Below are positions 56,118 through 64,000 of a stretch of 64,000 bases of DNA, in pieces. The notes beneath the pieces are model-generated. The model was not told the origin of the DNA. It saw only the letters and a program-made list of their open reading frames with translations, and did not search any database. Source of the DNA: Acidobacteriota bacterium. GTDB taxonomy: Bacteria; Acidobacteriota; Terriglobia; Acidiferrales; UBA7541. Both the position numbers and the translations under genes were made by a program. Each line of letters starts with the position of its first letter. Position 1 is the stretch's first letter. The stretch spans positions 1-64,000 of the forward strand of contig JACQDE010000050.1 in assembly GCA_016201285.1 (NCBI GenBank), in the 5' to 3' direction.

Positions 56118-59100
56118 ATGATTCGGCCCTTTATTGGCAGGCACGCCTGTCTGCTCCTTCTGCTTCTCCTGAGCGCCACCCTGTTTGCTGGCCGCACCCA
56201 ACAGGCCGCTCAGCAGGGTGTCGAATCGGCCCTCGGCGAATCCGGTCGCTCCCGCCGTGAGGCGCCGCTTGTGCGCGGCGTGGAAATCGTTCAGCATGGC
56301 GGGTATCCCGAACTCCGCGCAGATGGCAATCCTTTCTTTATTCATTCTGCCGCGTTTTTTTACTATCGCATCCCGCGCGATCTCTGGTCCATTTCTCTCG
56401 ATCGCCATCGCGACCTCGGTATCAACACAATTGACCTCTACATCCCCTGGAATTGGCACGAGCCCCGCGAGGGCGAACTCGACTTCGATGGCCGCACCAA
56501 CCCGCGCCGCGACCTCCGCGCACTGCTCCGCCTCATCGCGGAGAAGGGCTTCAAGCTGATTGCCCGCCCCGGCCCTGTCATTCTTAACGAATGGCGCCAT
56601 GGCGGTTATCCCGAATGGTTGCTCGAGCGCCCCGAATTCAAGATGGGTGTGCGCGACCGTCTCGAAGGCCGTTACGCGCCGCTTTCCAATCTAAACGCCA
56701 GCGACGCCGAAGCCGCTGCCAGGGGCTGGCTCGAGAACGAAACCCACATGCGTTTCGCGCGGAAGTGGCTCGCCGCCGTAGCCCGCGAGCTCGTGGAGTA
56801 CGGTCCCCGCTGCACCCTGCGCGTGAACGTGCCTTCCGGAAAGCGCGGCAAACGCGAAGAGAAAGAAATCAGCGGGCCGCTGCTCTTTGTTCAGCTCGAT
56901 GACGATATGGCCATCGGCCGCTCGAACTACGCCGGGCCAGCGTTCTGGCGTTACATGAGCGAGCTTCGGAAAATGCTCGAGGACGGCGGTCTCGATGTCC
57001 CCTCCTATATCAATCCGACAGACATGCGCGTCTCCGCAGCCGGCTTCGGCCTCGAGCGCCCCATCGGCGCCATGGGCCAGTGGTACCTTCAGCCCCCTGA
57101 AAAGCCCGCTCCCGGTGCCGTCGCGGAACGCAGGGTGACCGCCCGCGAAGCTTCTACAATCGAGTTTTTCGTCGAGGAACTGAAGACGCAGCCGGCCTTC
57201 CCGCCGGTCATCATTGAATATCAGGCCGCCTGGTACACCCCCGGCGACGACACCCGCGCCTTCGATAGCCCTGTGGACAACACGCTTCTCAGCTCGCGCC
57301 TTCTTCTTGCTCATGGCCTGCACGGGCTCAACTATTTCCCCGCGCAGGACACCATAACACCCGCGGGCTACTCAACTCCCTGGACGAATCGCCATTATCG
57401 CTGGGATGCGGCCCTGGATGTTGCCGGCAATCGTCAGTTTCGCGCCCGGGCCGTCGCCCGTAACGGCGTGCTTATGGAATCGTGGGGGCAGTTTCTTGCT
57501 TCGTCTCACAAGCGCGCTGACTTCGGCCTCATCTACCCGCTGGGCGCCTACCCGCAGGAGCCGCTGGCGCGCGAGGAGATCCTGCGCGTTTCACAGGCGG
57601 TGATGCGCGTCGCCCGTGTGGCGCAGCTTGCGGGGCTCTCCTCGGAACTCCTCGATCCGCAATATCAGCCGGTGGAGCAGCTTCTCCGCTATCCGCTCGT
57701 GTTTCTGTTGGCGTTCGACTCGCCCGATGGCAAGTTCCAGCTTTCGCAAAAAGCGCAGCGCGTGATTGTTGAATATGTCCGCCGCGGCGGGACGCTGGCC
57801 GTGTTTCCCGCGCGTCCCGTTGGATCCGTCATTGAGCAACTGTGGAAGTCCTCTTCGCCGATTCCACCGGCCACGTTTGCCAGCTCGGAGACTTCCGCGG
57901 TTACGCCCGGCTGGACTCTGGGCCAGGGACGTGTGCTCGAATCCACCAAGGATTTCTACTCGTGGGTGTCGCTTGACGAGAGTTTCTCGGAGAACCGTGC
58001 GCGTTTCGAATCCGCCTGGGCGGTTCAAGCACTCCGGGAATACGTTGATCGCGCCGCGGTTCGTCCGGTGGTCAAGTTCGCAAGAAGCTCTCCCGGCCCG
58101 GACCCTGCGCCCCCGGGCGAGCTCGTGGTTACGCAACTCGTCAGCAACGCGGGAAGCGAGCCGCTCGGCGTGCGCGGCGCCGGCAGCGGCCTTCTGAGCG
58201 TCACAAACCTCAGTCACGATTCGCCCGCGGAGCAGGCTTTGGAAATCCTTTCTCCGCGCGCCTCAGCCCGCGCAGCCGCTCGTGGCTTGTCGGAAGAAGA
58301 CTTTGTCAAAGTGTCCGTGTCGCTCCCTGCCCGCGAATCGTTGCTCCTGCCGCTTCACTACCCGCTCTGCAGTGCTGCGTCTCAGAACGAAAAATGTGAG
58401 GACGAAATCATCTCCGCCGGCGCCGAGCTTCTCCTGGCCGAGCGCAGCGGCAAGACTCTCGAGCTGACGTTTTACACGCCCGCGCGCGCCACGGTTGCCC
58501 TCCGCCTGACCCACCAGCCGGGACGCGTCTCGCTCGACGAGGACATCAAGCCTGAGTCCCGCTGGCTGCCCGAAAAGCACCGGCTGGAGGTGGATATCCT
58601 CCGCGGCGCCGCCCCGGGCTACCTGCGCCTCGTGAAAATCAACCTGCCCTATGCGCCGCAGGTTCCCGAAAAGCCGGATCCCTCCAAACTACCACGCCGT
58701 GAATTCGAATATTCTGTTGCCGATGCGGTTCGCCTCCCCCTCACGGAATCCGCTTCGCTTCCCAGCGACCCGCCGCTTGTGATCCTCGACGAGAACCGCG
58801 AAGCTAAAATCATTCTCCAGGGATCCAGCTATGACGGGCTCGGTCGCGATATTGACTTCAATATCGAAGGGCCCGTTCGCGGCTCGGGTTACGTTTCTCT
58901 TGAGGGCAACGACACGCGCCAGGCGCGGATCACGCTGAAACCACCGAAAGAAGCCGGGTCCGGCGGCAACAACGGACGCGCCGCCATCACCCGGCCGGAT
59001 GGCCTTCTACAGGGAGAGTTGCAGGTGCGCTCCGGCCGCGACCGCCGCTCCACGCCGATCTTCTTTGCCATCGTCGGCGAATCCGGTGTCACCAGCTATC

Positions 59101-59897
59101 AGTATGACTTCGATCGCGACGCCGCTCCGGAATGGGTTCTTGAAAACGCCGGCCTGCGCTTGATCGTCTCGCCCGAAGACGGTGGCCGTGCGCTCGCGCT
59201 GGTGGACAAGTCCACCGGTCTGAATCTGACCACCAATGTCGGTGCGTTGCGCGATCACTTTGCCTACACGCCGGATCTGTTCTCCACGCGCCCGGAGCGC
59301 GCCCGCGGCCGTTACGGCCTGTTCAACCGCCCCTATCTCGCCGGGTGGGTGCCGGGCGAAGGCGGAAATGCTCTCCGTCTCTCCTTCGAAGCGCCGGACG
59401 TATTTCCCTCCGGCGCCAAGATCGTGAAGACCGTCCGGTTGTCCGGCCCAGCGTCCGTGGCGGTGGACTATGAAGTCGGCCTGAAGGCTGTCTCAGCTGC
59501 GGAAACGCGAGCGCCCGGCCTCGCTCCGCCGCCTGAGCAGTCATTTATTGCCGTGAATTCCGTTCCCGTTGTTCACGGCGGGGAGCGCACAACACAATTC
59601 TGCTGGCCGGATCCCTCTGCGCCGGAAGCACAGCCGCTGGCGGAGTCCAGCCCTCCCGGTACGCGTTGCGAAGACTTCGTTCCCGGCCGCGATCCGCTTA
59701 CCGTGCCGGAGGCAGTGCGCACACTGGAGATTCGCACGCCCGGCCGCTATGCCCTTGCCGTCGAGTGGAAAACCGGGCGGATGACCGTCGAGATGAAGAA
59801 TTTTTCTGCGTTGCTGAAGTTGCAGTTTCCGGCTCTCGCCCCCGGCGGCGATGAGGGAAGATATAATGTTCAGTTCCGCGTTCTCCCTATCGATTAG
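56118..59897 (+). CDS. Very large secreted GH35-like protein with altered catalytic motif
   Basis: A 1259-residue protein with signal peptide (CLLLLLLLSATLFAGRTQQA). The N-terminal TIM barrel resembles GH35 beta-galactosidases: INTIDLYIPWNWHEPREGEL, IARPGPVILNEWRHGGYPEW and the nucleophile region PVIIEYQAAWYTPG (Glu367). The proton donor motif, QxENEY in the family, reads here QLDDDMAIG (residues 259-267), so the catalytic Glu is Asp. About 850 further residues form several beta-rich domains, including LVIVSPEDGGRALALVDKST-like RLIVSPEDGGRALALVDKST. ATG 56079 is a possible alternative start. Function may be sugar binding or altered hydrolysis. Confidence 0.72.
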   Translation: MIRPFIGRHACLLLLLLLSATLFAGRTQQAAQQGVESALGESGRSRREAPLVRGVEIVQHGGYPELRADGNPFFIHSAAFFYYRIPRDLWSISLDRHRDLGINTIDLYIPWNWHEPREGELDFDGRTNPRRDLRALLRLIAEKGFKLIARPGPVILNEWRHGGYPEWLLERPEFKMGVRDRLEGRYAPLSNLNASDAEAAARGWLENETHMRFARKWLAAVARELVEYGPRCTLRVNVPSGKRGKREEKEISGPLLFVQLDDDMAIGRSNYAGPAFWRYMSELRKMLEDGGLDVPSYINPTDMRVSAAGFGLERPIGAMGQWYLQPPEKPAPGAVAERRVTAREASTIEFFVEELKTQPAFPPVIIEYQAAWYTPGDDTRAFDSPVDNTLLSSRLLLAHGLHGLNYFPAQDTITPAGYSTPWTNRHYRWDAALDVAGNRQFRARAVARNGVLMESWGQFLASSHKRADFGLIYPLGAYPQEPLAREEILRVSQAVMRVARVAQLAGLSSELLDPQYQPVEQLLRYPLVFLLAFDSPDGKFQLSQKAQRVIVEYVRRGGTLAVFPARPVGSVIEQLWKSSSPIPPATFASSETSAVTPGWTLGQGRVLESTKDFYSWVSLDESFSENRARFESAWAVQALREYVDRAAVRPVVKFARSSPGPDPAPPGELVVTQLVSNAGSEPLGVRGAGSGLLSVTNLSHDSPAEQALEILSPRASARAAARGLSEEDFVKVSVSLPARESLLLPLHYPLCSAASQNEKCEDEIISAGAELLLAERSGKTLELTFYTPARATVALRLTHQPGRVSLDEDIKPESRWLPEKHRLEVDILRGAAPGYLRLVKINLPYAPQVPEKPDPSKLPRREFEYSVADAVRLPLTESASLPSDPPLVILDENREAKIILQGSSYDGLGRDIDFNIEGPVRGSGYVSLEGNDTRQARITLKPPKEAGSGGNNGRAAITRPDGLLQGELQVRSGRDRRSTPIFFAIVGESGVTSYQYDFDRDAAPEWVLENAGLRLIVSPEDGGRALALVDKSTGLNLTTNVGALRDHFAYTPDLFSTRPERARGRYGLFNRPYLAGWVPGEGGNALRLSFEAPDVFPSGAKIVKTVRLSGPASVAVDYEVGLKAVSAAETRAPGLAPPPEQSFIAVNSVPVVHGGERTTQFCWPDPSAPEAQPLAESSPPGTRCEDFVPGRDPLTVPEAVRTLEIRTPGRYALAVEWKTGRMTVEMKNFSALLKLQFPALAPGGDEGRYNVQFRVLPID

Positions 59898-60011
59898 CGG
59901 CGCGGCTGCCGTTTTTTCATTCGTGCCGTTGCCTGCTCGTTGCGGTTTGCATCTGAGCAAATGGAGCATATTTGCTGGCGGCCCGGGCCGCTTGGAGTTT
60001 CGTCAACCTCG

Positions 60012-60827
60012 ATGAGACACATCCTCGTATCCGCAATCATCTTCGTAATCGCTGTCTGTGGCGCCCTCGCCCGGGGACCCCAGCAAGGGCCTGTCACTCC
60101 GCCGCCCGGCCGCGAGATTAAGCGTATTCCCCTGGAGAGTGCTCCTGAGCAGCCACCCATTCCCGTCGAAGAACTCATCCGCCGCATTGCTGAGCGGGAG
60201 AACGAAATCATTCGCGTGCGCAATGCCTCCACGTACCAGGTCTCTCTGCGTTTGCAGGAATTTGATGAGCGCGGTGAAACAGTGGGCGAGTTTCAGATGA
60301 CTACGGACGTGCTCCTCACTCCTGATGGAAAGCCGTACGAGAAAGTCATCCGCTCCTCACGTTCCACGCTCCTGCAACTTTCGCTGCCTTCCGAGGAGCT
60401 GGCCGAATTCGGGCGTATCCGCCCGTTCATGCTCCCGAGCGTCTCGCTGCCCTACTATGAGCTGAAGTACGCTGGCAAGCAGCCGCTCGACGAACTCACC
60501 ACCTTCTTGTTCCGTGTGCGCCCGCGGAGGCTGGAGCGTGCGCGCCGCTTTTTTGAAGGCGTCATCTGGGTGGACGACCGCGACTTCGCCATCGTCAAGA
60601 CCTACGGCAAGTGGATCTCCGAGGTCGATGCGAAGACCGGACTCGAACCATTTGTTTTCTTTGAATCCTTTCGCGAAAACGTGGAAGGGAAATACTGGTT
60701 TCCGTCCTTCATGCGCTCCGAGGAAACACTGAAGTCCGAAGGAGGGCCGGCCCGTCTCCGCCTGACTATCCGCTACACCAACTACAAAACAGGCGCGGCC
60801 CCTGCGCCGGGCACGCCACCCCGTTAG
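60012..60827 (+). CDS. Secreted LolA/outer-membrane-lipoprotein-sorting-like protein
   Basis: A 271-residue protein with signal peptide (residues 1-21, ending GALARG). The mature chain has ERENEIIRVRNASTYQVSLR, QMTTDVLLTPDGKPYEKVIR and, near the C-terminus, DFAIVKTYGKWISEVDAKTG and EGKYWFPSFMRSEETLKSEG. This alternation recalls LolA-fold proteins of Acidobacteria involved in outer-membrane or lipoprotein processing; I do not claim LolA function. The ATG at 60012 is preferred by the signal peptide. Its stop overlaps the stop of the convergent HAD gene by 3-4 bp. Confidence 0.7.
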   Translation: MRHILVSAIIFVIAVCGALARGPQQGPVTPPPGREIKRIPLESAPEQPPIPVEELIRRIAERENEIIRVRNASTYQVSLRLQEFDERGETVGEFQMTTDVLLTPDGKPYEKVIRSSRSTLLQLSLPSEELAEFGRIRPFMLPSVSLPYYELKYAGKQPLDELTTFLFRVRPRRLERARRFFEGVIWVDDRDFAIVKTYGKWISEVDAKTGLEPFVFFESFRENVEGKYWFPSFMRSEETLKSEGGPARLRLTIRYTNYKTGAAPAPGTPPR

Positions 60828-61597
60828 CTGTCCTTCCTCCTGCTTGCGAGGAACGGCCCCGACCTCCTCAGCTCGCCCGGCAGCTCTTCGAGCGACTTCA
60901 GCAGCGCATCCGCCTCGGCCGCGCGCAACCTCTTGTGATTGGGGAAGGGACCCAGCACCGCAATAGCTCGCACGCCGGCGCGCTGCGCCATTTCGATGTC
61001 CTCCGGCGAATCCCCCACATAGATGCATTCGTGCGGTTTTACCCGCATTCGTTCGAGCGCCAGCACGAGCGGAGCTGGGTGCGGTTTCCGTCGGCGCGCG
61101 TCTTCCGCGAACACCGCTGCATGAAAAACCTTCGTGAAACCGAACTTGCGGAGTTGTCCGCTCACGCGCGTTCGGTTGCCGCTCGTCACCAGTCCCAGCA
61201 CGTAGCCGCGTGCGAGCTGTCGCAAGACGCGCCGCGCCCCCGGCATCAGCACCGGCCTCAGATGCGCGTAGGCCTTCCGCCACAGCCGGTCTGCCTCCGC
61301 CCAGCGCCGGCGTGGAATTCCTGCCGCGCGATAAACACGGTGCCAGTTTGGCGAGTAATGCTTTTCAAGCACCTCCATCCCCCATTCAATCCCCAGCGCA
61401 TGGAACATCTTCTGATAAGCAGTGGCGTCCGCGTGGTAGGAGTCGAGCAGCGTTCCATCCCAATCAAACACCACCGCCCGCACCGCCGCGTCCGCCGTTG
61501 TAGGGGCGCTGCTCGCTGCGCCCGTTGCCGGGGCAGCGTTTCGCCCCGTCCTTGCGGACGCGATGCGTCGCTTCGATTTGGCGCCGGGGCGGATCAT
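60824..61597 (-). CDS. HAD family hydrolase (phosphoglycolate phosphatase-like)
   Basis: A protein of about 257 residues with HAD motif I VFDWDGTLLDSYHAD, motif II VLGLVTSGNRTRV, motif III KPHPAPL and motif IV YVGDSPEDIEMAQRAG. It would hydrolyse a small phosphate ester. The N-terminus is uncertain: ATG 61597 adds about 38 residues encoded mostly by palindromic repeat DNA, whereas a GTG at 61483 (VRAVVFDWDGTLL) gives a normal-length HAD protein. Confidence 0.85.
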   Translation of the reverse strand: MIRPGAKSKRRIASARTGRNAAPATGAASSAPTTADAAVRAVVFDWDGTLLDSYHADATAYQKMFHALGIEWGMEVLEKHYSPNWHRVYRAAGIPRRRWAEADRLWRKAYAHLRPVLMPGARRVLRQLARGYVLGLVTSGNRTRVSGQLRKFGFTKVFHAAVFAEDARRRKPHPAPLVLALERMRVKPHECIYVGDSPEDIEMAQRAGVRAIAVLGPFPNHKRLRAAEADALLKSLEELPGELRRSGPFLASRRKDS

Positions 61598-61700
61598 CAC
61601 TTCTGAAGTGGATGTTAACAGATGCCCTGTCCGGCAATGTAGGGGCGACCGGCAGGTCGCCGTTGTAGGGGCGGGCTTCGGCCCCGCCCTTTTGGAGTGC
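61497..61700. repeat. Cluster of GTAGGGGCG palindromic elements
   Basis: Three copies of TGTAGGGGCG open inverted repeats: 61498-61523 (GTAGGGGCG CTGCTCGCTGCGCC), 61638-61661 (GTAGGGGCGACCGGCAGGTC GCC) and 61663-61691 (GTAGGGGCGGGCTTCGGCCC CGCC). A fourth palindrome (CCCGAAGCTTCGGGAC) lies at 61713-61728. The first copy is inside the possible 5' end of the HAD gene. One more copy is inside the GT2 gene at 25684-25716. Confidence 0.7.
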
Positions 61701-61785
61701 GGCTCCCGTCCCGAAGCTTCGGGACTCCGGGATTGACGCCGCTTTCCCGCGCTCGCTTCTGGAGCGCTCCGACTTGCGCTGCGCT

Positions 61786-61833
61786 CAAAAAAACGTCCCG
61801 GTGGCAAGGCAAATAGCCTTTGCCACCGGGACG
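61786..61833 (-). terminator. Rho-independent terminator of the TonB-dependent receptor gene
   Basis: On the minus strand a 14-bp stem CGTCCCGGTGGCAA / TTGCCACCGGGACG closes a short loop and is followed by T7. It lies 23 bp after the receptor stop codon. Confidence 0.9.
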
Positions 61834-61855
61834 CATGCTTCTTGCTTACGGTTCG

Positions 61856-64000
61856 TTAGAACGTGAGCTTGATCGCGATCTGCGCCTGCCTCGGGTCTCC
61901 AACGCCAAAGCGCAGGAAACCGTTGAAGTCGAACAGTGCCGCCGTGGAAAGCGGGTTCACGTTGTTCTTGTTGTTGAACGTGTTGAACATCTCGACCATC
62001 GGCGTGATCGCGATGCGCTCGGTGATGTGGAATGGCCGCACCACGCGCCAGTCCAGCGAGAAAAACTCGTTGTCCTTGCGCAGGGAGTTGCGGTTTGTGG
62101 CAGTGCGTGTCGCCGGCGTAATCGGCTGCGCGGTGCGTGCCTGCATCCGGACGTTGACCTGCACCTTCCACGGCAGCTCCGCGTACGTGAAGAAATTGAA
62201 CTTGTGACGGATGTCGCGGTCCGAGTACGCGTAGTCACATTTGTTCCCGGTGAATGGACAGAAGGCGCGGTCGGTGAACGGATCGCGCTCGTTCGAGTCG
62301 TCGTCATAGTCGCTGGAAACCACGTAGTTCCACTCCAACTGGTAGTGTTTGGAAAGGCGCTTCCGCATGCCGATCGTCCAGCCCCGGTAGAGCGATTGAC
62401 CGAAGCTTGTCGCGGTCATCACCTCACCCAGCGGCGAAAACAATCCGGTGCGGCTGTAATCGAGGAAGCGGGTCAGGAAGACCCCCTTCGACCAGGTGAA
62501 GTCGGTGTAGATAGCCCAATCGGGATAGATTTCCTGCTCGTAGGTCACGTTTGCCGAGTAGATCCGCGGGTTGTGATAGTCGCGATGGAACACTCGCACG
62601 CCGGTCCCAAATCCGAACGTGCCGGGAGGCAGCGGAGCAATCGTACAGGTGGGACTGGTCGCCGAGCACGGATTGGGCCAAACTGGCGGTGTGCCCAGAA
62701 TGCCGATCAAGGCCGTGTTCCGGAAGATCGTCTGCTGCTGCACACCGTTGGTCGTAATCGACCCCACTTGCGAAAGCATGTTCTGCCGGGCATTGAATAT
62801 GCCCGCGTTGGCACGCAGCACAGACTTTCCATTCTTGCGGATGTCCCAGGCAAAACCGAGTCGCGGCTGGAACATCTTCTTCTGGTCCCGCAACGTTCCG
62901 TTGGACGGGAAGGCCGGGTTGCTGAGGAAGGACCCGTAGGCCGTCTGGCTCGGCGGCGTGACGGGTTTTGGGAAAATCTGTGCTTCCCACCGCAGCCCGT
63001 AGCTCAGGCTGAAGTTAGACCAGACCTGCCACTTGTCCTGAATGAACAAGCCATATTCTTCATTTTTGATTTTCGACGCGCCCGTTGCATCGGTAGCCAC
63101 ACCGGCACGATCCGCGCCCTGAAGGTAGAACAGCAACGGACCGCCCGTTGGCGTAGCGGGCCCCGTGCAAGTCGTGGGCGACGTCACGTACGTTCCGTCG
63201 GAACACGCTACTGTATTTGGTCCGAAGCCGCCCGGAGCTGCCGGCGAAGCGTACCGCAGGAAGCCCACGGCGCTGTCAAACAGGTATCGGCCGGTGAAGA
63301 ATCCGCGGAACACCTGGTCGTTCAGGCTGTGGATCCACTCTCCGCCGAACTTGACCGTGTGCTTGCGCCAGACGATCGAAAAGTTGTCTTTGATCTGTGA
63401 ACGCCAGAAGGTCTCGTCGATCTGCGGCTCAAGAAAGAACGGTTGACCGAACCGGAAGCTCGGGGCAAACCCGACGCCCGTATCGGCCGGCACGTTCGAT
63501 TTCACCGCCGCGCGCGGCCGTACCTCGCGCAGGTAGGTGAAGTGAGCCTCGTTCACCTTCGTCGCCGAAATCGAGCTGAACAGGTTGACGTTGAAGGCAT
63601 GGATCTTCGTGAAGTTTCCTTCGATCCCGTTGGCGGAGTTGCCGTAGGTCGCCACGTCAAACGTCTCATTCACCTTCTTGGACGCATTGAAGTTGTAGGA
63701 GATCGCAAGCTGGTTGCTCGGCGTCAGGTTCCAGTCCGCCTTGCCCAGCAGCGCCGTGGTGTAAATCGGGCGCCGCACCGGCTTGGCTTCCTCCTGCGTC
63801 CGTGTGGTCCGGATGAAGTTGGTCAGCGCCAGCCGCTGGCAGTCCGGATTGCTGTTGATCAGAGCCTCGTTGGCCGGGACGACAGGCGTTGCCACCGGGC
63901 ACGCCGTCGAGCCGATCTGCGCGCTCAGGTTGTCGCGTTGCAGGTTGCCGGTGATGCGTTCGATCGCGAAAAAGTAGAACATCTTGTCCTTGACGATGGG
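61856..64000 (-). CDS. Oar-type TonB-dependent receptor, C-terminal part (5' end off window)
   Basis: The visible 714 residues are the beta-barrel portion of a CarboxypepD_reg-like TonB-dependent receptor of the acidobacterial Oar type. The reading frame runs out of the window (preceding codons PIVKDK before MFYFFAIERITGN). Recognisable are FYFFAIE, ADWNLTPSNQLAISYNFNAS, FNVNLFSS, LFIQDKWQVWSNFSLSYGLR, LQPRLGFAWD-like FQPRLGFAWDIRKNG and the terminal aromatic FGVGDPRQAQIAIKLTF. Such receptors import large substrates through the outer membrane with TonB. The plug and N-terminal regulatory domain lie beyond 64000. A strong terminator follows the gene. Confidence 0.93.
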   Translation of the reverse strand, partial: PIVKDKMFYFFAIERITGNLQRDNLSAQIGSTACPVATPVVPANEALINSNPDCQRLALTNFIRTTRTQEEAKPVRRPIYTTALLGKADWNLTPSNQLAISYNFNASKKVNETFDVATYGNSANGIEGNFTKIHAFNVNLFSSISATKVNEAHFTYLREVRPRAAVKSNVPADTGVGFAPSFRFGQPFFLEPQIDETFWRSQIKDNFSIVWRKHTVKFGGEWIHSLNDQVFRGFFTGRYLFDSAVGFLRYASPAAPGGFGPNTVACSDGTYVTSPTTCTGPATPTGGPLLFYLQGADRAGVATDATGASKIKNEEYGLFIQDKWQVWSNFSLSYGLRWEAQIFPKPVTPPSQTAYGSFLSNPAFPSNGTLRDQKKMFQPRLGFAWDIRKNGKSVLRANAGIFNARQNMLSQVGSITTNGVQQQTIFRNTALIGILGTPPVWPNPCSATSPTCTIAPLPPGTFGFGTGVRVFHRDYHNPRIYSANVTYEQEIYPDWAIYTDFTWSKGVFLTRFLDYSRTGLFSPLGEVMTATSFGQSLYRGWTIGMRKRLSKHYQLEWNYVVSSDYDDDSNERDPFTDRAFCPFTGNKCDYAYSDRDIRHKFNFFTYAELPWKVQVNVRMQARTAQPITPATRTATNRNSLRKDNEFFSLDWRVVRPFHITERIAITPMVEMFNTFNNKNNVNPLSTAALFDFNGFLRFGVGDPRQAQIAIKLTF

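Noticed and set aside
61820-63400. Plus-strand open frame of 526 codons opposite the TonB-dependent receptor
   Set aside because: The minus strand shows a clear beta-barrel receptor with an aromatic C-terminus and terminator; the plus frame is its shadow.
1-64000. CRISPR arrays, IS elements, prophage genes, rRNA
   Set aside because: No regularly spaced direct repeats, transposase, integrase, phage structural or rRNA sequences were seen anywhere in the window.

Overview
The window is chromosomal DNA of a high-GC (roughly 60-65%), Gram-negative bacterium, most likely a member of the Acidobacteriota. Support comes from the Oar-type TonB-dependent receptor at the right edge, the futalosine (menaquinone) genes, a periplasmic PaoABC-type molybdenum hydroxylase, MXAN_5187-type and DUF4139 proteins, and many short palindromic repeats. 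Taxonomy is inferred from gene content only.

Layout. 1-840: the 5' part of greA and a tRNA-Ser(GCU) with a broken 3' copy beside it. 880-9911 (minus strand): a tightly packed copper/silver efflux operon read as Cys-rich secreted protein, CusC, CusB, NosL-like metal chaperone, CusA, cytochrome c, a PCYCxC-family protein and a lytic transglycosylase. The PCYCxC gene has an in-frame TGA at 1776-1778. Its frame continues for 41 family-like codons to a TAA that overlaps the next ATG, and a hairpin lies at the spacing expected of a bacterial SECIS. I read it as a selenoprotein with a UxxC motif. selA, the selenocysteine synthase gene, lies in the same window at 36375-37799.

10-25 kb: secreted and hypothetical proteins, an M14-type peptidase/deacylase, the Pao-type molybdoenzyme operon with a small Cys-rich partner, a sigma factor with a sensor-like anti-sigma protein, a DUF4139 protein and a DPP4-type peptidase. 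25-31 kb: two divergent membrane glycosyltransferases, an ECF sigma/anti-sigma/Spy-like operon and a TlpA thioredoxin. 31-38 kb: menaquinone genes (ubiX, prenyltransferase, mqnE), larB, a zinc alcohol dehydrogenase and selA.

38-55 kb is core housekeeping on the plus strand: purH, a TPR protein, ispE-prs-rplY-pth, rpsF-rpsR-rplI, dnaB, alr, a PIN-TRAM protein, ispD-ispF, a stand-alone GluRS anticodon-domain protein and rlmB. These are followed by minus-strand apt and acyP. 55-64 kb: a methyltransferase, a 38-residue membrane peptide behind a promoter and hairpin, a giant GH35-like protein with an altered catalytic motif, a LolA-like protein, a HAD phosphatase and the 3' part of the TonB-dependent receptor.

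The most promising item is the selenoprotein inside the copper-efflux operon. Also notable are palindromic repeats translated inside several ORFs, the tRNA 3'-end duplication, and the altered GH35 active site.
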